Source: Candidatus Solincola daggyaiensis (lineage in GTDB: Bacteria > Actinomycetota > Geothermincolia > Geothermincolales > RBG-13-55-18). From it: a stretch of DNA of 34,135 bases. The stretch spans positions 1 to 34,135 of the forward strand of contig JACVJD010000026.1 of assembly GCA_015711825.1 (NCBI GenBank). The letters run 5' to 3'. A model generated the notes under the pieces. It was not told where the DNA came from and searched no databases. It saw nothing but the letters and a program-made list of their open reading frames with translations. The position numbers and the translations under genes were made by a program. Shown piece after piece: positions 17,142 to 26,148 of this stretch (positions within the stretch are counted from its first letter, which is position 1; every line of letters starts with the position of its first letter).

Positions 17142-19619
17142 TCAGCGCACCACCACGTTCACCAGCTTGCCCGGGACCACCACCACCTTGGCGATCTCCT
17201 TTCCGGCGGTGTGTTCCCTGACGCGACGCGAGGCCAGGGCTATCTCCTCCATGGCCTCGGGGGAAACGTCCGCGTCAACCTCCATGCGCTCCCTTACCTT
17301 GCCGTTCACCTGCAGCACCAGGGTGATGCGTTCCGCCCTCGCGAGCTGGGGATCGTATTCCGGCCAGGGTTGAGCGTGCACGCTGTACTCCCCTCCGAGC
17401 TCCTCCCAGAGTTCCTCGGCTATGAAGGGCGCAAAGGGAGCGAGGAGCAGCACGAGGGCACGCAACGCCTCATGGCCCTCATAGGTATTGAAGGCATCGG
17501 GCGCCGCCTCCATCTCGCGATACAGTCCGTTGGTGAACTCCATGATGGCGGCGATGGCGGTATTGAAGGCAAAGCGTTCGATATCCTCGGTCACCTTCCT
17601 GATGGTGCGGTGGGTGAGGTGCGAAAGGCGCTTCAGGGCCTCGGAATCCCTGGGCACCGGCTGGGTCTTAAGGGTCAGGACATCCAGGTAGCGGTACACC
17701 AGTCGCCAGGCGCGGTTGAGAAAACGGTGGGCTCCCTCGATGCCCGAATCGCTCCATTCCTTGTCCGCCTCGGGCGGTCCCAGGAAGAGGATGAAAAGCC
17801 GCAGGGTGTCCGCCCCGTAGGTGTCTATGAACTGCTCGGGGGTGATGATATTGCCCTTGGACTTGCTCATTTTGGCCCCGCCCATCACCACCATACCCTG
17901 GCACAACAGGTTGGTGAAGGGCTCCGAGAAATCCACCAGCCCCAGATCCTTGAGCACCTTGGTGAAAAAGCGGGAGTAGAGCAGATGCATGATGGCGTGC
18001 TCGATGCCGCCGATGTACTGGTCCACGGGCAGCCAGTAGCGGACCGCCTCGTGGTCGAAGGCCGCCTCCTCGCAGTGGGGACTGGCGTAGCGGATGTAAT
18101 ACCACGAGGAGTCCACGAAGGTGTCCATGGTGTCCGTCTCCCGTTCCGCCTCCCCCTCGCAGCGGGGGCACACGGTGCGCCGGAACTCCTGTGAGCGCTC
18201 CAAGGGGGAGGGCCCTTCGAACTCGAACTCCACGTCCTCCGGCAACAGCACCGGCAGGTCCTCGTCCGGGACCGGGACCAGGCCGCATTCCGGACAGTAC
18301 ACCACGGGTATGGGGACTCCCCAGTAGCGCTGCCGGGAGATGAGCCAGTCTCGCAGGCGGTAATTGACCGTGCGTTTCCCCCAACCGCGCTCCTCCAGGA
18401 GATCGGGGACGGCATGCAGCTTCCCCTCTTCGCTGTCCATGCCGTCGAAATCCCCGCACCCCACCATGACGCCCGGATCCACATAGGCCTCGGTCATCTC
18501 CTGCGCGCGAAGCGTCCCCTCCGGCGGCTGGATGACCACGCGTATGGGAAGGCCGAACTTGCGCGCGAACTCGAAATCCCTCTGGTCATGGGCGGGCACG
18601 GCCATCACAGCTCCCGTGCCGTATTCCATGAGCACGAAGTTCGCCGTCCACACGGGCACCTCCTCGCCGTTGACCGGGTTTACGGCATAGGCGCCCGTGA
18701 ACACCCCGTCCTTCTCCGTGTCCATGGCGGTGCGCTCGATGTTCGACACCCCCCGCAGCCTCTCGCGGAAACGCGCCACCTCCTCGGCATAAGGGGTCCC
18801 GCGCGTCAGCTCGTCCACCAGGGGATGCTCCGGCGCCAGGAGGAAAAAGGTCACCCCCCAGAGGGTATCGGGACGGGTGGTGAAGATGGGGATCTCTATA
18901 TCCCTGTCCTTGATCCGGAAGACCACCTCGCAGCCCTCGGAGCGGCCTATCCAGTTGCGCTGCATGGTGAGCACGCTTTCCGGCCAGCCCTTGAGCTCCT
19001 CCATGTCCTCCAGCAGGCGCTCCGCATAGGCGGTTATGCGCAGGAACCACTGCGAGAGGGCTTTCTGTTCCACCAGGGTGTCGCAACGCTCGCAATGGCC
19101 CGCGATGACCTGCTCGTTGGCCAGGACGGTGCGGCACGACGGGCACCAGTTGGCCCATCCCTCCGCCTTATAAGCGAGGCCCTTTTCCAGAAAACGCAGG
19201 AAAAGCCACTGCGTCCAGCGGTAGTAGTCCGGTGAACAGGTGGCGAGCTCGCGTCCCCAGTCGTAGGAATAGCCGAGGCGCTGCAACCCTTCCTTGAGCA
19301 GCGCGATGTTGTCCCAGGTGTACTTGGCGGGATGCACACCGGAACGGATGGCCGCGTTCTCCGCCGGCAGCCCGAAGGCGTCCCAGCCCATGGGATGCAG
19401 CACGTTGAAGCCCTTCCGTCGCAGGTAACGCGCCAGCACGTCACCCAGGTTATAATTGGCGACGTGGCCTATGTGAGCGGGCCCCGAGGGATAAGGGAAC
19501 ATGACCAGGACATATCTTTTGGGCAGGTCGGGAAGCTCGCGGGTGCTGTAGAGGTCCGATTCCTCCCAACGGCGCCGCCACTTCTCCTCTATCGCCTTGA
19601 AGTCATACCTCTCGTTCAT
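17142..19619 (-). CDS. leuS: leucyl-tRNA synthetase
   Basis: This class I synthetase charges tRNA-Leu. The 825-residue bacterial-type protein has the HIGH motif as [16 protein letters not shown] near residues 43-58, the editing (CP1) domain with [12 protein letters not shown] and [13 protein letters not shown], a zinc-type insertion with CPECG and CPRCEG, the KMSKS loop as [11 protein letters not shown], and the C-terminal domain ending [13 protein letters not shown] and [12 protein letters not shown]. The ATG at 19619 has GGAG seven bases upstream. The gene is preceded by an AT-rich promoter about 535 bases away, and comEA follows after 702 bases. No T-box could be identified in the leader. 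Confidence 0.97.
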   Translation of the reverse strand: MNERYDFKAIEEKWRRRWEESDLYSTRELPDLPKRYVLVMFPYPSGPAHIGHVANYNLGDVLARYLRRKGFNVLHPMGWDAFGLPAENAAIRSGVHPAKYTWDNIALLKEGLQRLGYSYDWGRELATCSPDYYRWTQWLFLRFLEKGLAYKAEGWANWCPSCRTVLANEQVIAGHCERCDTLVEQKALSQWFLRITAYAERLLEDMEELKGWPESVLTMQRNWIGRSEGCEVVFRIKDRDIEIPIFTTRPDTLWGVTFFLLAPEHPLVDELTRGTPYAEEVARFRERLRGVSNIERTAMDTEKDGVFTGAYAVNPVNGEEVPVWTANFVLMEYGTGAVMAVPAHDQRDFEFARKFGLPIRVVIQPPEGTLRAQEMTEAYVDPGVMVGCGDFDGMDSEEGKLHAVPDLLEERGWGKRTVNYRLRDWLISRQRYWGVPIPVVYCPECGLVPVPDEDLPVLLPEDVEFEFEGPSPLERSQEFRRTVCPRCEGEAERETDTMDTFVDSSWYYIRYASPHCEEAAFDHEAVRYWLPVDQYIGGIEHAIMHLLYSRFFTKVLKDLGLVDFSEPFTNLLCQGMVVMGGAKMSKSKGNIITPEQFIDTYGADTLRLFILFLGPPEADKEWSDSGIEGAHRFLNRAWRLVYRYLDVLTLKTQPVPRDSEALKRLSHLTHRTIRKVTEDIERFAFNTAIAAIMEFTNGLYREMEAAPDAFNTYEGHEALRALVLLLAPFAPFIAEELWEELGGEYSVHAQPWPEYDPQLARAERITLVLQVNGKVRERMEVDADVSPEAMEEIALASRRVREHTAGKEIAKVVVVPGKLVNVVVR

Positions 19620-20286
19620 ACCTCTGCTCCGGTTCAATTCCGGCTCCCGATCCCATCCCGGCCGGCGCCGGTTTCCCGCCATAACGCCAAGCGACCGCCG
19701 TCAAAGCCTGAATGCGCCGCCTCTCACGTATCCACCCGCCTCTTCCGTCCGGCTCCAGTTGCGCTCTTTCGCGCCCGGCCACCGCTGGGAGCATCCTTCC
19801 AGGTTAACTTAATTTATGCGCCTGGTTTGCGCAAGCTCGCCTCGTTTTCGTGGTCCATCCCCTTTTTCGTTCCTTAGCGGTCTGCCGAAGAATTGCGGCA
19901 ACCGGTTTTCGCAACCGGCTACCCCCACTTCCCCGTCGCCGCGCGCCAACGCTGCGGGGATGCCGGGGAGCTGTTTCATGCATACCGCCCAGAGGACACC
20001 CAAACCAATCGCCCCGACCTCCGGAACCGCAGTGAAGCCGGGGAACCGCCTCCTGCATGCCACCGAAAAGGCCGGCGCCTTGCGCCTCCGTCATGGCAGT
20101 GCCGTCAAACGATCACGGCGCTTGTTTTCTTTTTCCGCCCTGCATGGACGCTCATGTCATATTATATATTAATTATATAACATAATCAAGTTATATTATA
20201 GATGTATGCTGCGCGGCACACGTGATCACCGCGCATGCAGCCGCTTTCGTAAAACAGATAAGGTCACCCTCAAGCACTTATATACC
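19620..20286. other. leuS upstream region, long leader, no gene seen
   Basis: The gap of 667 bases between leuS and the PP-loop ATPase gene carries no supportable gene. Short minus-strand frames of 84 and 96 codons overlap each other without family resemblance. Directly repeated CCGGTTGC units occur near 19897-19921. The stretch 20155-20205 is almost entirely A and T, in sharp contrast with the rest of the window. Confidence 0.6.
20161..20189 (-). promoter_or_regulatory. leuS: leuS promoter candidate
   Basis: On the minus strand, TTGATT (20189 to 20184) is followed after exactly 17 bases by a perfect TATAAT (20166 to 20161). The spacer and flanks are AT-rich in an otherwise GC-rich region. 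The start would be near 20154, leaving about 535 bases before leuS. Confidence 0.6.
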
Positions 20287-21273
20287 TCACCGTCCCTCCT
20301 TCTCCCTCTCCGCACCTCGCGACACCTCCACCAGCTCGCTCGGCTTCAGGGGGCGCTTTCCCTTCCCGTACAACCCCAACAACCTCGCGGCCTCCTTAAG
20401 GTCCCTGCGGTTGGGGGAGGCGCCACGCGGATAGGCGCGCAGGAGAGCGGTGGGCCCGGGCAGATCCCTCTCCCTGAGCAACACATCCGCGTGATGCGCC
20501 AGTCCCACGAGGCGGAGGTTCTCCTCGTGGCGGCGTCCCAGAACTATGAGGGTGCTCCCGGCCCAAAAATGCCTTCCCACCTTGAGCAGCTCCGCATCCG
20601 CCGCGTCGAAGGCGGGAACCCGCGACATAAGCTCCCTCAAGCGGGCGCTAAAGCCCGTGTCGGTGAGCAGACAACCCCCCGCAGGACTTTCATAATCCCC
20701 TATGCCCCACTCCTCCGCCAGCTTTATCTGGCGGCGGCGCGAGCGCCCCGATAGGTCCAGGAGCCGCTCCCTTTCCACCCACCCCTCCCGCTCCGGAAGG
20801 GTTTCGGGCAGGAGCCGCGCGGAGAGGGGGCGCAGCAGCAGGTCTCCGGCCCCCGAAACCCTGGCCACCAGCTCCAAGGCCTGCCGGTTCTGGCTCTTGG
20901 GCCGCTCCCCCAGGACCTCGCCCGTGGCCACGAAATCCCCTCCCAGTTCCTCGAGGCGCTCCACCGCCACCCGCACCATGAGGGCGTGGCAGTCGATGCA
21001 GGGGTTCATGTTCTTCCCGTATCCGTAACGGGGGTTTTTGACCACCTCGAGATGACGTTCGGTGATGTCCATTATTTCCAGCTCCAGCCCCAGCTCTGCG
21101 GCGGCCCTTTCCGCGCTGGAGCTGCCGAAGAAGGGGGTGGTGAAAACGATCCCCCTAACCTCGACCCCGCAACGCCTGAGCAGCTCCGCCGCCAGCATGG
21201 AGTCGAGGCCGCCGGAGAAGAGCACCAGGGCCCGGCGGACCTTTCCGCCGCGCTCCTCACCCGCCGACATCAT
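20287..21273 (-). CDS. PP-loop ATPase of the MnmA/ThiI-like group, probable tRNA-modification enzyme
   Basis: The protein has about 328 residues. The PP-loop LVLFSGGLDSMLAAELL near residues 17-33 binds ATP and activates a substrate by adenylation, as in MnmA and ThiI, which thiolate tRNA uridines. NPCIDCHALM near 90-99 supplies two cysteines and resembles the NPC motif of MnmA. FVATGEVLGERPKSQ near 115-129 and LLLRPLSARLLPET are typical of a separate family that databases variously label tRNA methyltransferase or ThiI-like; its real substrate is unclear to me. A CLLTD cysteine near residue 202 could be a further catalytic or cluster residue. The start at 21273 has AAGGA nine bases upstream; an ATG at 21315 lies almost on a TATACT box and is less likely. 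Stand-alone gene 180 bases from the MFS gene. Confidence 0.82.
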   Translation of the reverse strand: MMSAGEERGGKVRRALVLFSGGLDSMLAAELLRRCGVEVRGIVFTTPFFGSSSAERAAAELGLELEIMDITERHLEVVKNPRYGYGKNMNPCIDCHALMVRVAVERLEELGGDFVATGEVLGERPKSQNRQALELVARVSGAGDLLLRPLSARLLPETLPEREGWVERERLLDLSGRSRRRQIKLAEEWGIGDYESPAGGCLLTDTGFSARLRELMSRVPAFDAADAELLKVGRHFWAGSTLIVLGRRHEENLRLVGLAHHADVLLRERDLPGPTALLRAYPRGASPNRRDLKEAARLLGLYGKGKRPLKPSELVEVSRGAEREKEGR

Positions 21274-21453
21274 GACGCTTTTTCCTTCCGCCTCGGACTT
21301 CGCTTCGTCCACCATGCCAGTATAACCAAAGAAAAGGATAACGGGCCCTCCGACGCGTTGGCGCCCCACCTGTTCGACGCAGGGGATGAAACCCATGCAT
21401 ACCGCCTTGCACTGCGGGCCCTACGGTGCGGTGGTTCGCCATTTGTTCGACGA

Positions 21454-22605
21454 TCAGAGCTTTTCCCATGCCTTCCACGCCAGCAGGGCCAGCGGTACGG
21501 AGAGCACGATCATCGCCGTGGGCAGCCCGTGCCTCTGGGCCAGGAACCCCCCCGCCGCCGGGCCCAGCAGGTAACCTACGGCCCAGGCCACGTTGAAGAG
21601 CCCGAAGGCGGTGCCGTAAACGTCGCCTTCCGCCCTCCCCGCGAGCAGGTCGGCGATGAGGGGCAGGGTGGGGGTCTCGAAAAGGGCGATAGCGATACCG
21701 CAGACGGCGAAAAGCGCCGCGGCCGTCGCCAGGCTGCCGGAGAAGGTGAGCGCGGGCGCGGCCAGCGCCGTCGCCGCCAGTCCCGCGGCCATCAGCCCAC
21801 GCTTGCCCCTGCGGTCGGCGATGCTCCCCACCAGCGGACTGGCCAGGGTATAGAAGAGCACGGTGAGGGCGAAAAGAAGGCCGATGGCGGTGCTGGAAAG
21901 CCCCAGGCTCTCCTGGAGGTGCACGGGGAAGAGGGGCTCCAGCACCCCCAGGCTCACCGTGCCCATCATCACGATGACCAGGATGAAAGCGATGCCGGGG
22001 TAAGACAGCACCTCGCGCATCATCTGCCCATAGCCTGCCTCTCCTCCGCGCGGCCGCACGCGCTTGAGATCCCGGTTGAATAGGGCCATGGCGCCGCCCA
22101 GGGCGCAGATCCCCGCCACCAGGAGGAAGGGGGCTCGGTATCCCAGCCAGTCCGCCAGCGCGCCGCCCAGGGCGGGCCCGGCGATGGCTCCCGCCCCCAT
22201 GGCCGCCATCACCGTGCCCATACCCCGGCCCCTTTCCCCCGCAGGATAGACGTCCGCGATGATGGCCAGGCCCACCGACCAGTTCGCCGCCGCGGTCACC
22301 CCGTCCAGGAAGCGCGAGAGGAACAGCGCCGCGTAGGTACTCGAGAAGGCGTAAAGGACGAAGGCGCCGCCCATGGCCAGCATGCCGAAGACGAGGAAGG
22401 GCCGGCGCCCGAAACGGTCGGAGACGAGTCCGAAGGGGACGGCGGCGACGATGTTCCCCAGGGCGTAGGAGGCGAAGAGCATGCCCAGGCTCAGCTCCCC
22501 TATCCCCAGGTCCCGGGAATAGACGGGCATCACCGGGACCACCACGCCGTATCCCAAGCTGTCCACGAATATGACCAGGCAGACCAGGAAAAGAAGCCTC
22601 TTCAC
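21454..22605 (-). CDS. MFS transporter, drug-efflux-like
   Basis: The protein is a polytopic membrane protein of about 383 residues with the 12-helix layout of the major facilitator superfamily, acting as a proton-coupled exporter in the inner membrane. The motif after helix 2, GLVSDRFGRRP, is the classic loop 2-3 signature, and a second-half equivalent SIADRRGKRG follows. GAGAIAGPALGG in helix 5 is the antiporter motif C, so drug or metabolite efflux is likely; the substrate cannot be read. I chose GTG at 22605, which has AAGG six bases upstream; an ATG at 22638 would add 11 residues but has no ribosome binding site. Transcribed toward the PP-loop gene and divergent from the secreted repeat protein. 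Confidence 0.88.
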   Translation of the reverse strand: MKRLLFLVCLVIFVDSLGYGVVVPVMPVYSRDLGIGELSLGMLFASYALGNIVAAVPFGLVSDRFGRRPFLVFGMLAMGGAFVLYAFSSTYAALFLSRFLDGVTAAANWSVGLAIIADVYPAGERGRGMGTVMAAMGAGAIAGPALGGALADWLGYRAPFLLVAGICALGGAMALFNRDLKRVRPRGGEAGYGQMMREVLSYPGIAFILVIVMMGTVSLGVLEPLFPVHLQESLGLSSTAIGLLFALTVLFYTLASPLVGSIADRRGKRGLMAAGLAATALAAPALTFSGSLATAAALFAVCGIAIALFETPTLPLIADLLAGRAEGDVYGTAFGLFNVAWAVGYLLGPAAGGFLAQRHGLPTAMIVLSVPLALLAWKAWEKL

Positions 22606-23010
22606 ACCATCCCTTTCCTTCGCGTCGGCATCCCGCATGAGGAGAGATGCGCCGCGCGGATGTCGGATATGCTCTCGCCGCGTTCATCCTCGCCAAGTAA
22701 CGGCGGGACACCGCTGCCGCTATTATGCCATCTTGCACTGCTGCTTGCGCGGTGGCCCGGGCTTGGGCCCGCGGCTTCGCCTCCGATTCGGGTGATAAGA
22801 GTCGCGCCGGGCAGCCTGGCCGCAAGCAGCTCCAAGGCTCGGTCCCGAGTCCGGGCCTGACCCCTCGGACAGGGGAGGATTGACGGCGGATCGGGGTGGG
22901 TATAAGGGACATGTCTCGAACATGAAGAAGCTTGACTAAGCAGGTAAGCCGTTACCGGTCGCTCGCGCTTTCTACACCGCCGCTTCCGGAGTTCTTCCAA
23001 GGAGGTCGTC
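22606..23010. other. divergent intergenic region, MFS / secreted protein
   Basis: This 405-base gap has no supportable gene. It holds GC-rich inverted repeats around 22752-22775 and a weak plus-strand promoter candidate, TTGACG (22880-22885) and TATAAG (22901-22906) with a short 15-base spacer. A strong AAGGAGG ends five bases before the ATG at 23011. Confidence 0.5.
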
Positions 23011-25346
23011 ATGCGCAAGGTCTTCGCTGTTCTCCTGAGCTTCTTTCTCTCCCTCGCCTTCTTTCTCGCTTTTCCCGCCCCGGCGGCTCGGGCCTCGGGG
23101 TGGGAGTGGAGGCAGGAGGACTGGTCGGGGGGCCCGGGCAGCCGCTGTGGATGGACGACGCGCGCTACTCCAGCTCGTACCGCACGGACACCCGCAGCGT
23201 CCCGGGCACCATCCGGCTTTCCTATCTCTCCAACCCGTTCGCAAAAGACTCCTCCAACCCCGTGCTGGCGCCGGGAGGAGCGGGAGCCTGGGACCAGGGC
23301 CTCGCTTTCGGCTATCCTCGCACTAGGGAAGGCGGCGGCTACGAGGTGCTCTACCGCGGCGCGGACGCGGGCGGGACGGACGCGGTGGGGTACGCCTTCT
23401 CCCCGGACGGGATCGCCTGGGCCAAGCACCCCGCCAACCCGATCATCTTGACGGGAGGAGTCGATTCCTGGAACGAGAGGGCCGTGGGCGTCAACACCCT
23501 TTCCTTCGACGGCGGCATCTATAAGATGGTCGTCCTCGGAGAAGACGCCCTAGGCCATACAAGCGCGGGCGAATACTGGAGCGACAACGGGCTGGCGTGG
23601 TTCATAAACACCACGAATCCCGTTCTCACCCGCACCATGCCGCCCGCCTGGGACGATGTCGGCGTGTCCATGAACACACCCCAACTCGAGGGCGACACGC
23701 TGCGGGCTTTCTACATCGGCATCGGCCACGACGCCCCCGCCATCGGCACCGCCACCGCGGCTCCCTTCTATAACGCCATCGGAAACCTCGTCTCCTCCGT
23801 CTTCGACGCCGGCTCCCCGGCGCAGTGGTCCACGGTCACCTGGGACGAGGCGGTACCCCCGGGCTGCGCCGTTGAAGTGCGCGTGCGCACCGGCGACGTG
23901 CCGGTGCCGGACGGGAGCTGGTCGGCCTGGACGCCGGTGGCCGACGGCGCCGCCGTGCCCGGCGGCCCCACGCGCTACCTCCAGTACGAGGTGAGGCTTA
24001 CCGGCGCGGGGGCCTCTACCCCGGAGGTATCCAACCTGGCCATCGACTTCGAGGCCATCCCCACCACCTGGTACTTCGCCGAGGGCTACACCGGCGCCGG
24101 CTTCGACAAGTGGATATCCATCCAGAACCCCAACCCCGCCGACGCCAACCTCACCGTGACCTACTTCACCCCCAGCGGGGTGCCGGAGCCGCGGGCGCAT
24201 ACCGCCCCCGCCAACTCGCGCTATACCATCTACGTCAACCATGACCTGGGCCCGGACCTGGACAATTCCTTCATGGTGCAGTCGGATCAGAGGGTGATCG
24301 TGGAGCGGCCCATGTACTTCAGGTACTCGGGTTGGGGCGGGCACGACTGGCGGGGCGGCCACGACGCCATGGGATCCACCCAGCTCTCGCGGCGGTGGTA
24401 CTTCGCCGAGGGCTACACCGCCGAGGACTTCGAGGAATGGCTGACCGTCCAGAACCCCAACCCGGAGTGGGCCGTCATCGACGTGACCTACTTCGTCAAG
24501 GGCGGGGACCCCATCCGCAAGCAGCACCGCGTGCGGCCGCTCTCCCGCTACACCATCTTCGTCAACCAGGACGCCGGCCCCGGCCTGGAGGTATCGGTGG
24601 CCGTCGAGGCGGACCAGCCCGTCCTGGCCGAGAGGCCCATGTACTTCAACTACCAGGGGCACATCGACGGCGGGCACATCGTCATGGGCTCGCCTTATCT
24701 CTCCCAGGACTGGTACCTGGCGGAGGGGGCCACCTTCGACCCCTTCACCGAGTACATCACCGTCCAGAACCCCAACCCGACACCGGCCGCCGTGGCGTTG
24801 TCCTACTACCGGCCGGACGGGGCGCCGATAACCAGGAACCACAACATCCCCGCCAACAGCCGCTATACCATCAACGCCGGGTCGGATTCGGGGGTGGCCT
24901 CGGACCTCTCCGCCTACCTCCATTCCAACCTGCCCATCCTGGTGGAGAGGCCCATGTACTTCGACATGCTCTACGGGGGGCTGCCGGGGGGCCACTGCGC
25001 CAAGGGGGTCAACTCTCCCTCCAGCGACTGGTATTTCGGCGAGGGCTACACCGGCCCCGGCTTCGACGAGTGGCTCACGGTGCAAAACCCGGGAGCGACG
25101 GCCGCCGACCTCACCGTGACCTATTACGTGAAGGACGGGACGCCCATTGTGCGCAACCGCACCGTCAATCCGCAGTCACGCGACACCATCAACGTGAAGA
25201 CAGACGCAAGGGAGAACCTCGAGGTCTCCGTGCACGTGCACTCCGACCAGCCGGTGATCTGCGAGCGGCCCATGTACTTCTTCTACCAGGGGTATCACGT
25301 CTACAACTGGCCGGGAGGCCACGACTCCCAGGGCTTCGCGCCTTGA
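23011..25346 (+). CDS. secreted beta-propeller protein with four WYFAEG repeats; -1 frameshift needed
   Basis: The ATG at 23011 has a strong AAGGAGG five bases upstream and encodes a clear signal peptide (MRKVFAVLLSFFLSLAFFLA... then a cut after ARA). That frame leaves homologous sequence at 23127-23132, a GGGGGG run; a one-base backward shift there enters the long frame that ends at 25346. The joined product would be about 778 residues. After the signal comes a region with SNPVLAPGG..., YAFSPDGIAW, HPANPIIL and TTNPVLTR, which looks like a five-bladed propeller of the glycosidase 43-like kind (about residues 45-255), then a beta-rich domain (about 259-350), then four repeats of 105-109 residues beginning WYFAEG and ending VERPMYF. 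No sorting signal or membrane anchor is seen at the C terminus. Function unknown; extracellular matrix or polysaccharide binding is a guess. Confidence 0.8.
23127..23135 (+). other. frame-change site: G6 run followed by CCC
   Basis: Signal-peptide frame reads tcg-ggg-ggc here, so the heptamer G-GGG-GGC has the X-XXY-YYZ form that allows a -1 slip to GGG-GGG. The downstream frame is the one that is open for 2.2 kb. A missing base in the assembly, or slipped-strand phase variation of the six-G run, would look the same. Confidence 0.65.
24069..25343 (+). repeat. four tandem WYFAEG...ERPMYF protein repeats
   Basis: Repeat units start at 24069, 24396, 24711 and 25029, that is, 327, 315 and 318 bases apart and the last about 315 long. 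Each reads W-Y-F/L-A/G-E-G, then E-W-L-T-V-Q-N-P, a variable V-T-Y-F/Y stretch, N/S-R-Y-T-I, and closes with ERPMYF and GGH. The third unit is the most diverged (WYLAEGATFDPF). Resembles the family I know as DUF5719-type actinobacterial repeats. Confidence 0.8.
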
Positions 25347-25370
25347 GCCGCTCCCTTTAGGGACCGCATC

Positions 25371-25407
25371 CGCCGCCCGTCGGTCCGCATGCCGCCGTCG
25401 GGCGGCG
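25371..25407 (+). terminator. GC-rich hairpin after the secreted protein gene
   Basis: A 9-bp perfect stem (CGCCGCCCG / CGGGCGGCG) with a 19-base loop lies 25 bases after the stop codon. No T run follows, so it may act as a U-tract-less terminator or protect the transcript end. A small TCCCT/AGGGA palindrome precedes it. Confidence 0.45.
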
Positions 25408-25513
25408 ATACGCTCTCCCTCACCTCTGCGTATCCCGCCACCCTGTTCTCCATTCCTCAAGGCTCCAAACCCAGCGCCCGGCCCGGGTTTCCCTCCCGGC
25501 TGCGCCGCGATGG

Positions 25514-25519
25514 TAGAAT
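25514..25519 (+). promoter_or_regulatory. -10 box for a leaderless transcript
   Basis: TAGAAT ends six bases before the ATG at 25526, which places the transcription start on the A of the start codon. No Shine-Dalgarno sequence precedes that ATG, and the -35 region is weak. The same geometry is seen at 29973-29978. Confidence 0.5.
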
Positions 25520-25525
25520 ATAGTT

Positions 25526-26086
25526 ATGGAGGAGGAGCTTAGAACCACGGACTTCGTGGATTACCAGGCCGTCTTCTCCGATGCCCTTTTGCTGGTGGGG
25601 AGAGGTTCCAGCGTGACCGATGCCCTCGAGGCCTGTATCCGGGAGCGCTATCCACTCACCTGCAGGGATATCATCGCGGAGGCGAGCCTTATCCTGCGCC
25701 GCCTGAAGGAGGAACGCGACTGGGGCTCCCTCAGGGCGCTGCGCGAACTCGCGAGCAGGCAAGGGTTGGCGGAAGAGCTGCGCTCCAGGTGGACGCCGCA
25801 AGGAGGGGCGCATGCCGGAGCACCCGCCGAACCGACGGTGGCCGATTTCCCACGCCTCTTCGCCCTGGCGCAGCGTAAGCGGCAGGCCGGTTTTTCCCTC
25901 GAGGACTCCCTGGACATGGCGGTGCGGGAGCTCTACCCCCACACCTACCGCAAGGTGCGGGAAAGGGCGCTGGAATACATCCGCTTGGCGGCGCGCATGC
26001 GCAACGAACACGAGCTGCGGGCGCTGCGGGATCTGGCGGAGAACGCCGCCCTCTTCCACAGCCTCGAAACCCCCACCCCAGACTGA
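25526..26086 (+). CDS. small protein with internal duplication, function unknown
   Basis: The 186-residue protein is made of two similar halves. Residues about 10-80 (DYQAVFSDALLLVGRGSSVTD..., RERYPLTCRDI..., LRALRELASRQGL) align by eye with about 107-177 (DFPRLFALAQRKRQAGFSLED..., RELYPHTYRKV..., LRALRDLAENAAL). Each half is predicted helical, with a conserved R-E-x-YP turn. The halves are linked by a proline/alanine-rich stretch. I do not recognise the family. It is soluble, with no signal peptide. The start is leaderless: no ribosome binding site, and a TAGAAT box six bases upstream. It is convergent with the zinc-ribbon membrane protein gene 62 bases away. Confidence 0.75.
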   Translation: MEEELRTTDFVDYQAVFSDALLLVGRGSSVTDALEACIRERYPLTCRDIIAEASLILRRLKEERDWGSLRALRELASRQGLAEELRSRWTPQGGAHAGAPAEPTVADFPRLFALAQRKRQAGFSLEDSLDMAVRELYPHTYRKVRERALEYIRLAARMRNEHELRALRDLAENAALFHSLETPTPD

Positions 26087-26148
26087 GCGGACTCCTGCCG
26101 TGGGAGGGGAAGGAGCCCGCCGTCCGCCCCACGCCCATGCTCTACGAC

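Noticed and set aside
19765-19790. T-box motif in the leuS leader
   Set aside because: Minus-strand GGTGGCC followed by GCGCG is only a loose likeness of the T-box consensus, and no specifier stem could be seen.
19804-20094. Small minus-strand genes of 84 and 96 codons before leuS
   Set aside because: The two frames overlap, start codons lack proper sites or conservation cues, and composition looks like translated non-coding DNA.
22932-23010. Start of the secreted protein at 22932 in the long frame
   Set aside because: No ribosome binding site and no signal peptide; the frame at 23011 has both, which points to a frame change instead.
23550-25085. Long minus-strand frame of 511 codons inside the repeat protein gene
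   Set aside because: It mirrors the repetitive GC-rich coding sequence of the plus strand and shows low-complexity valine/glycine/histidine-rich sequence.
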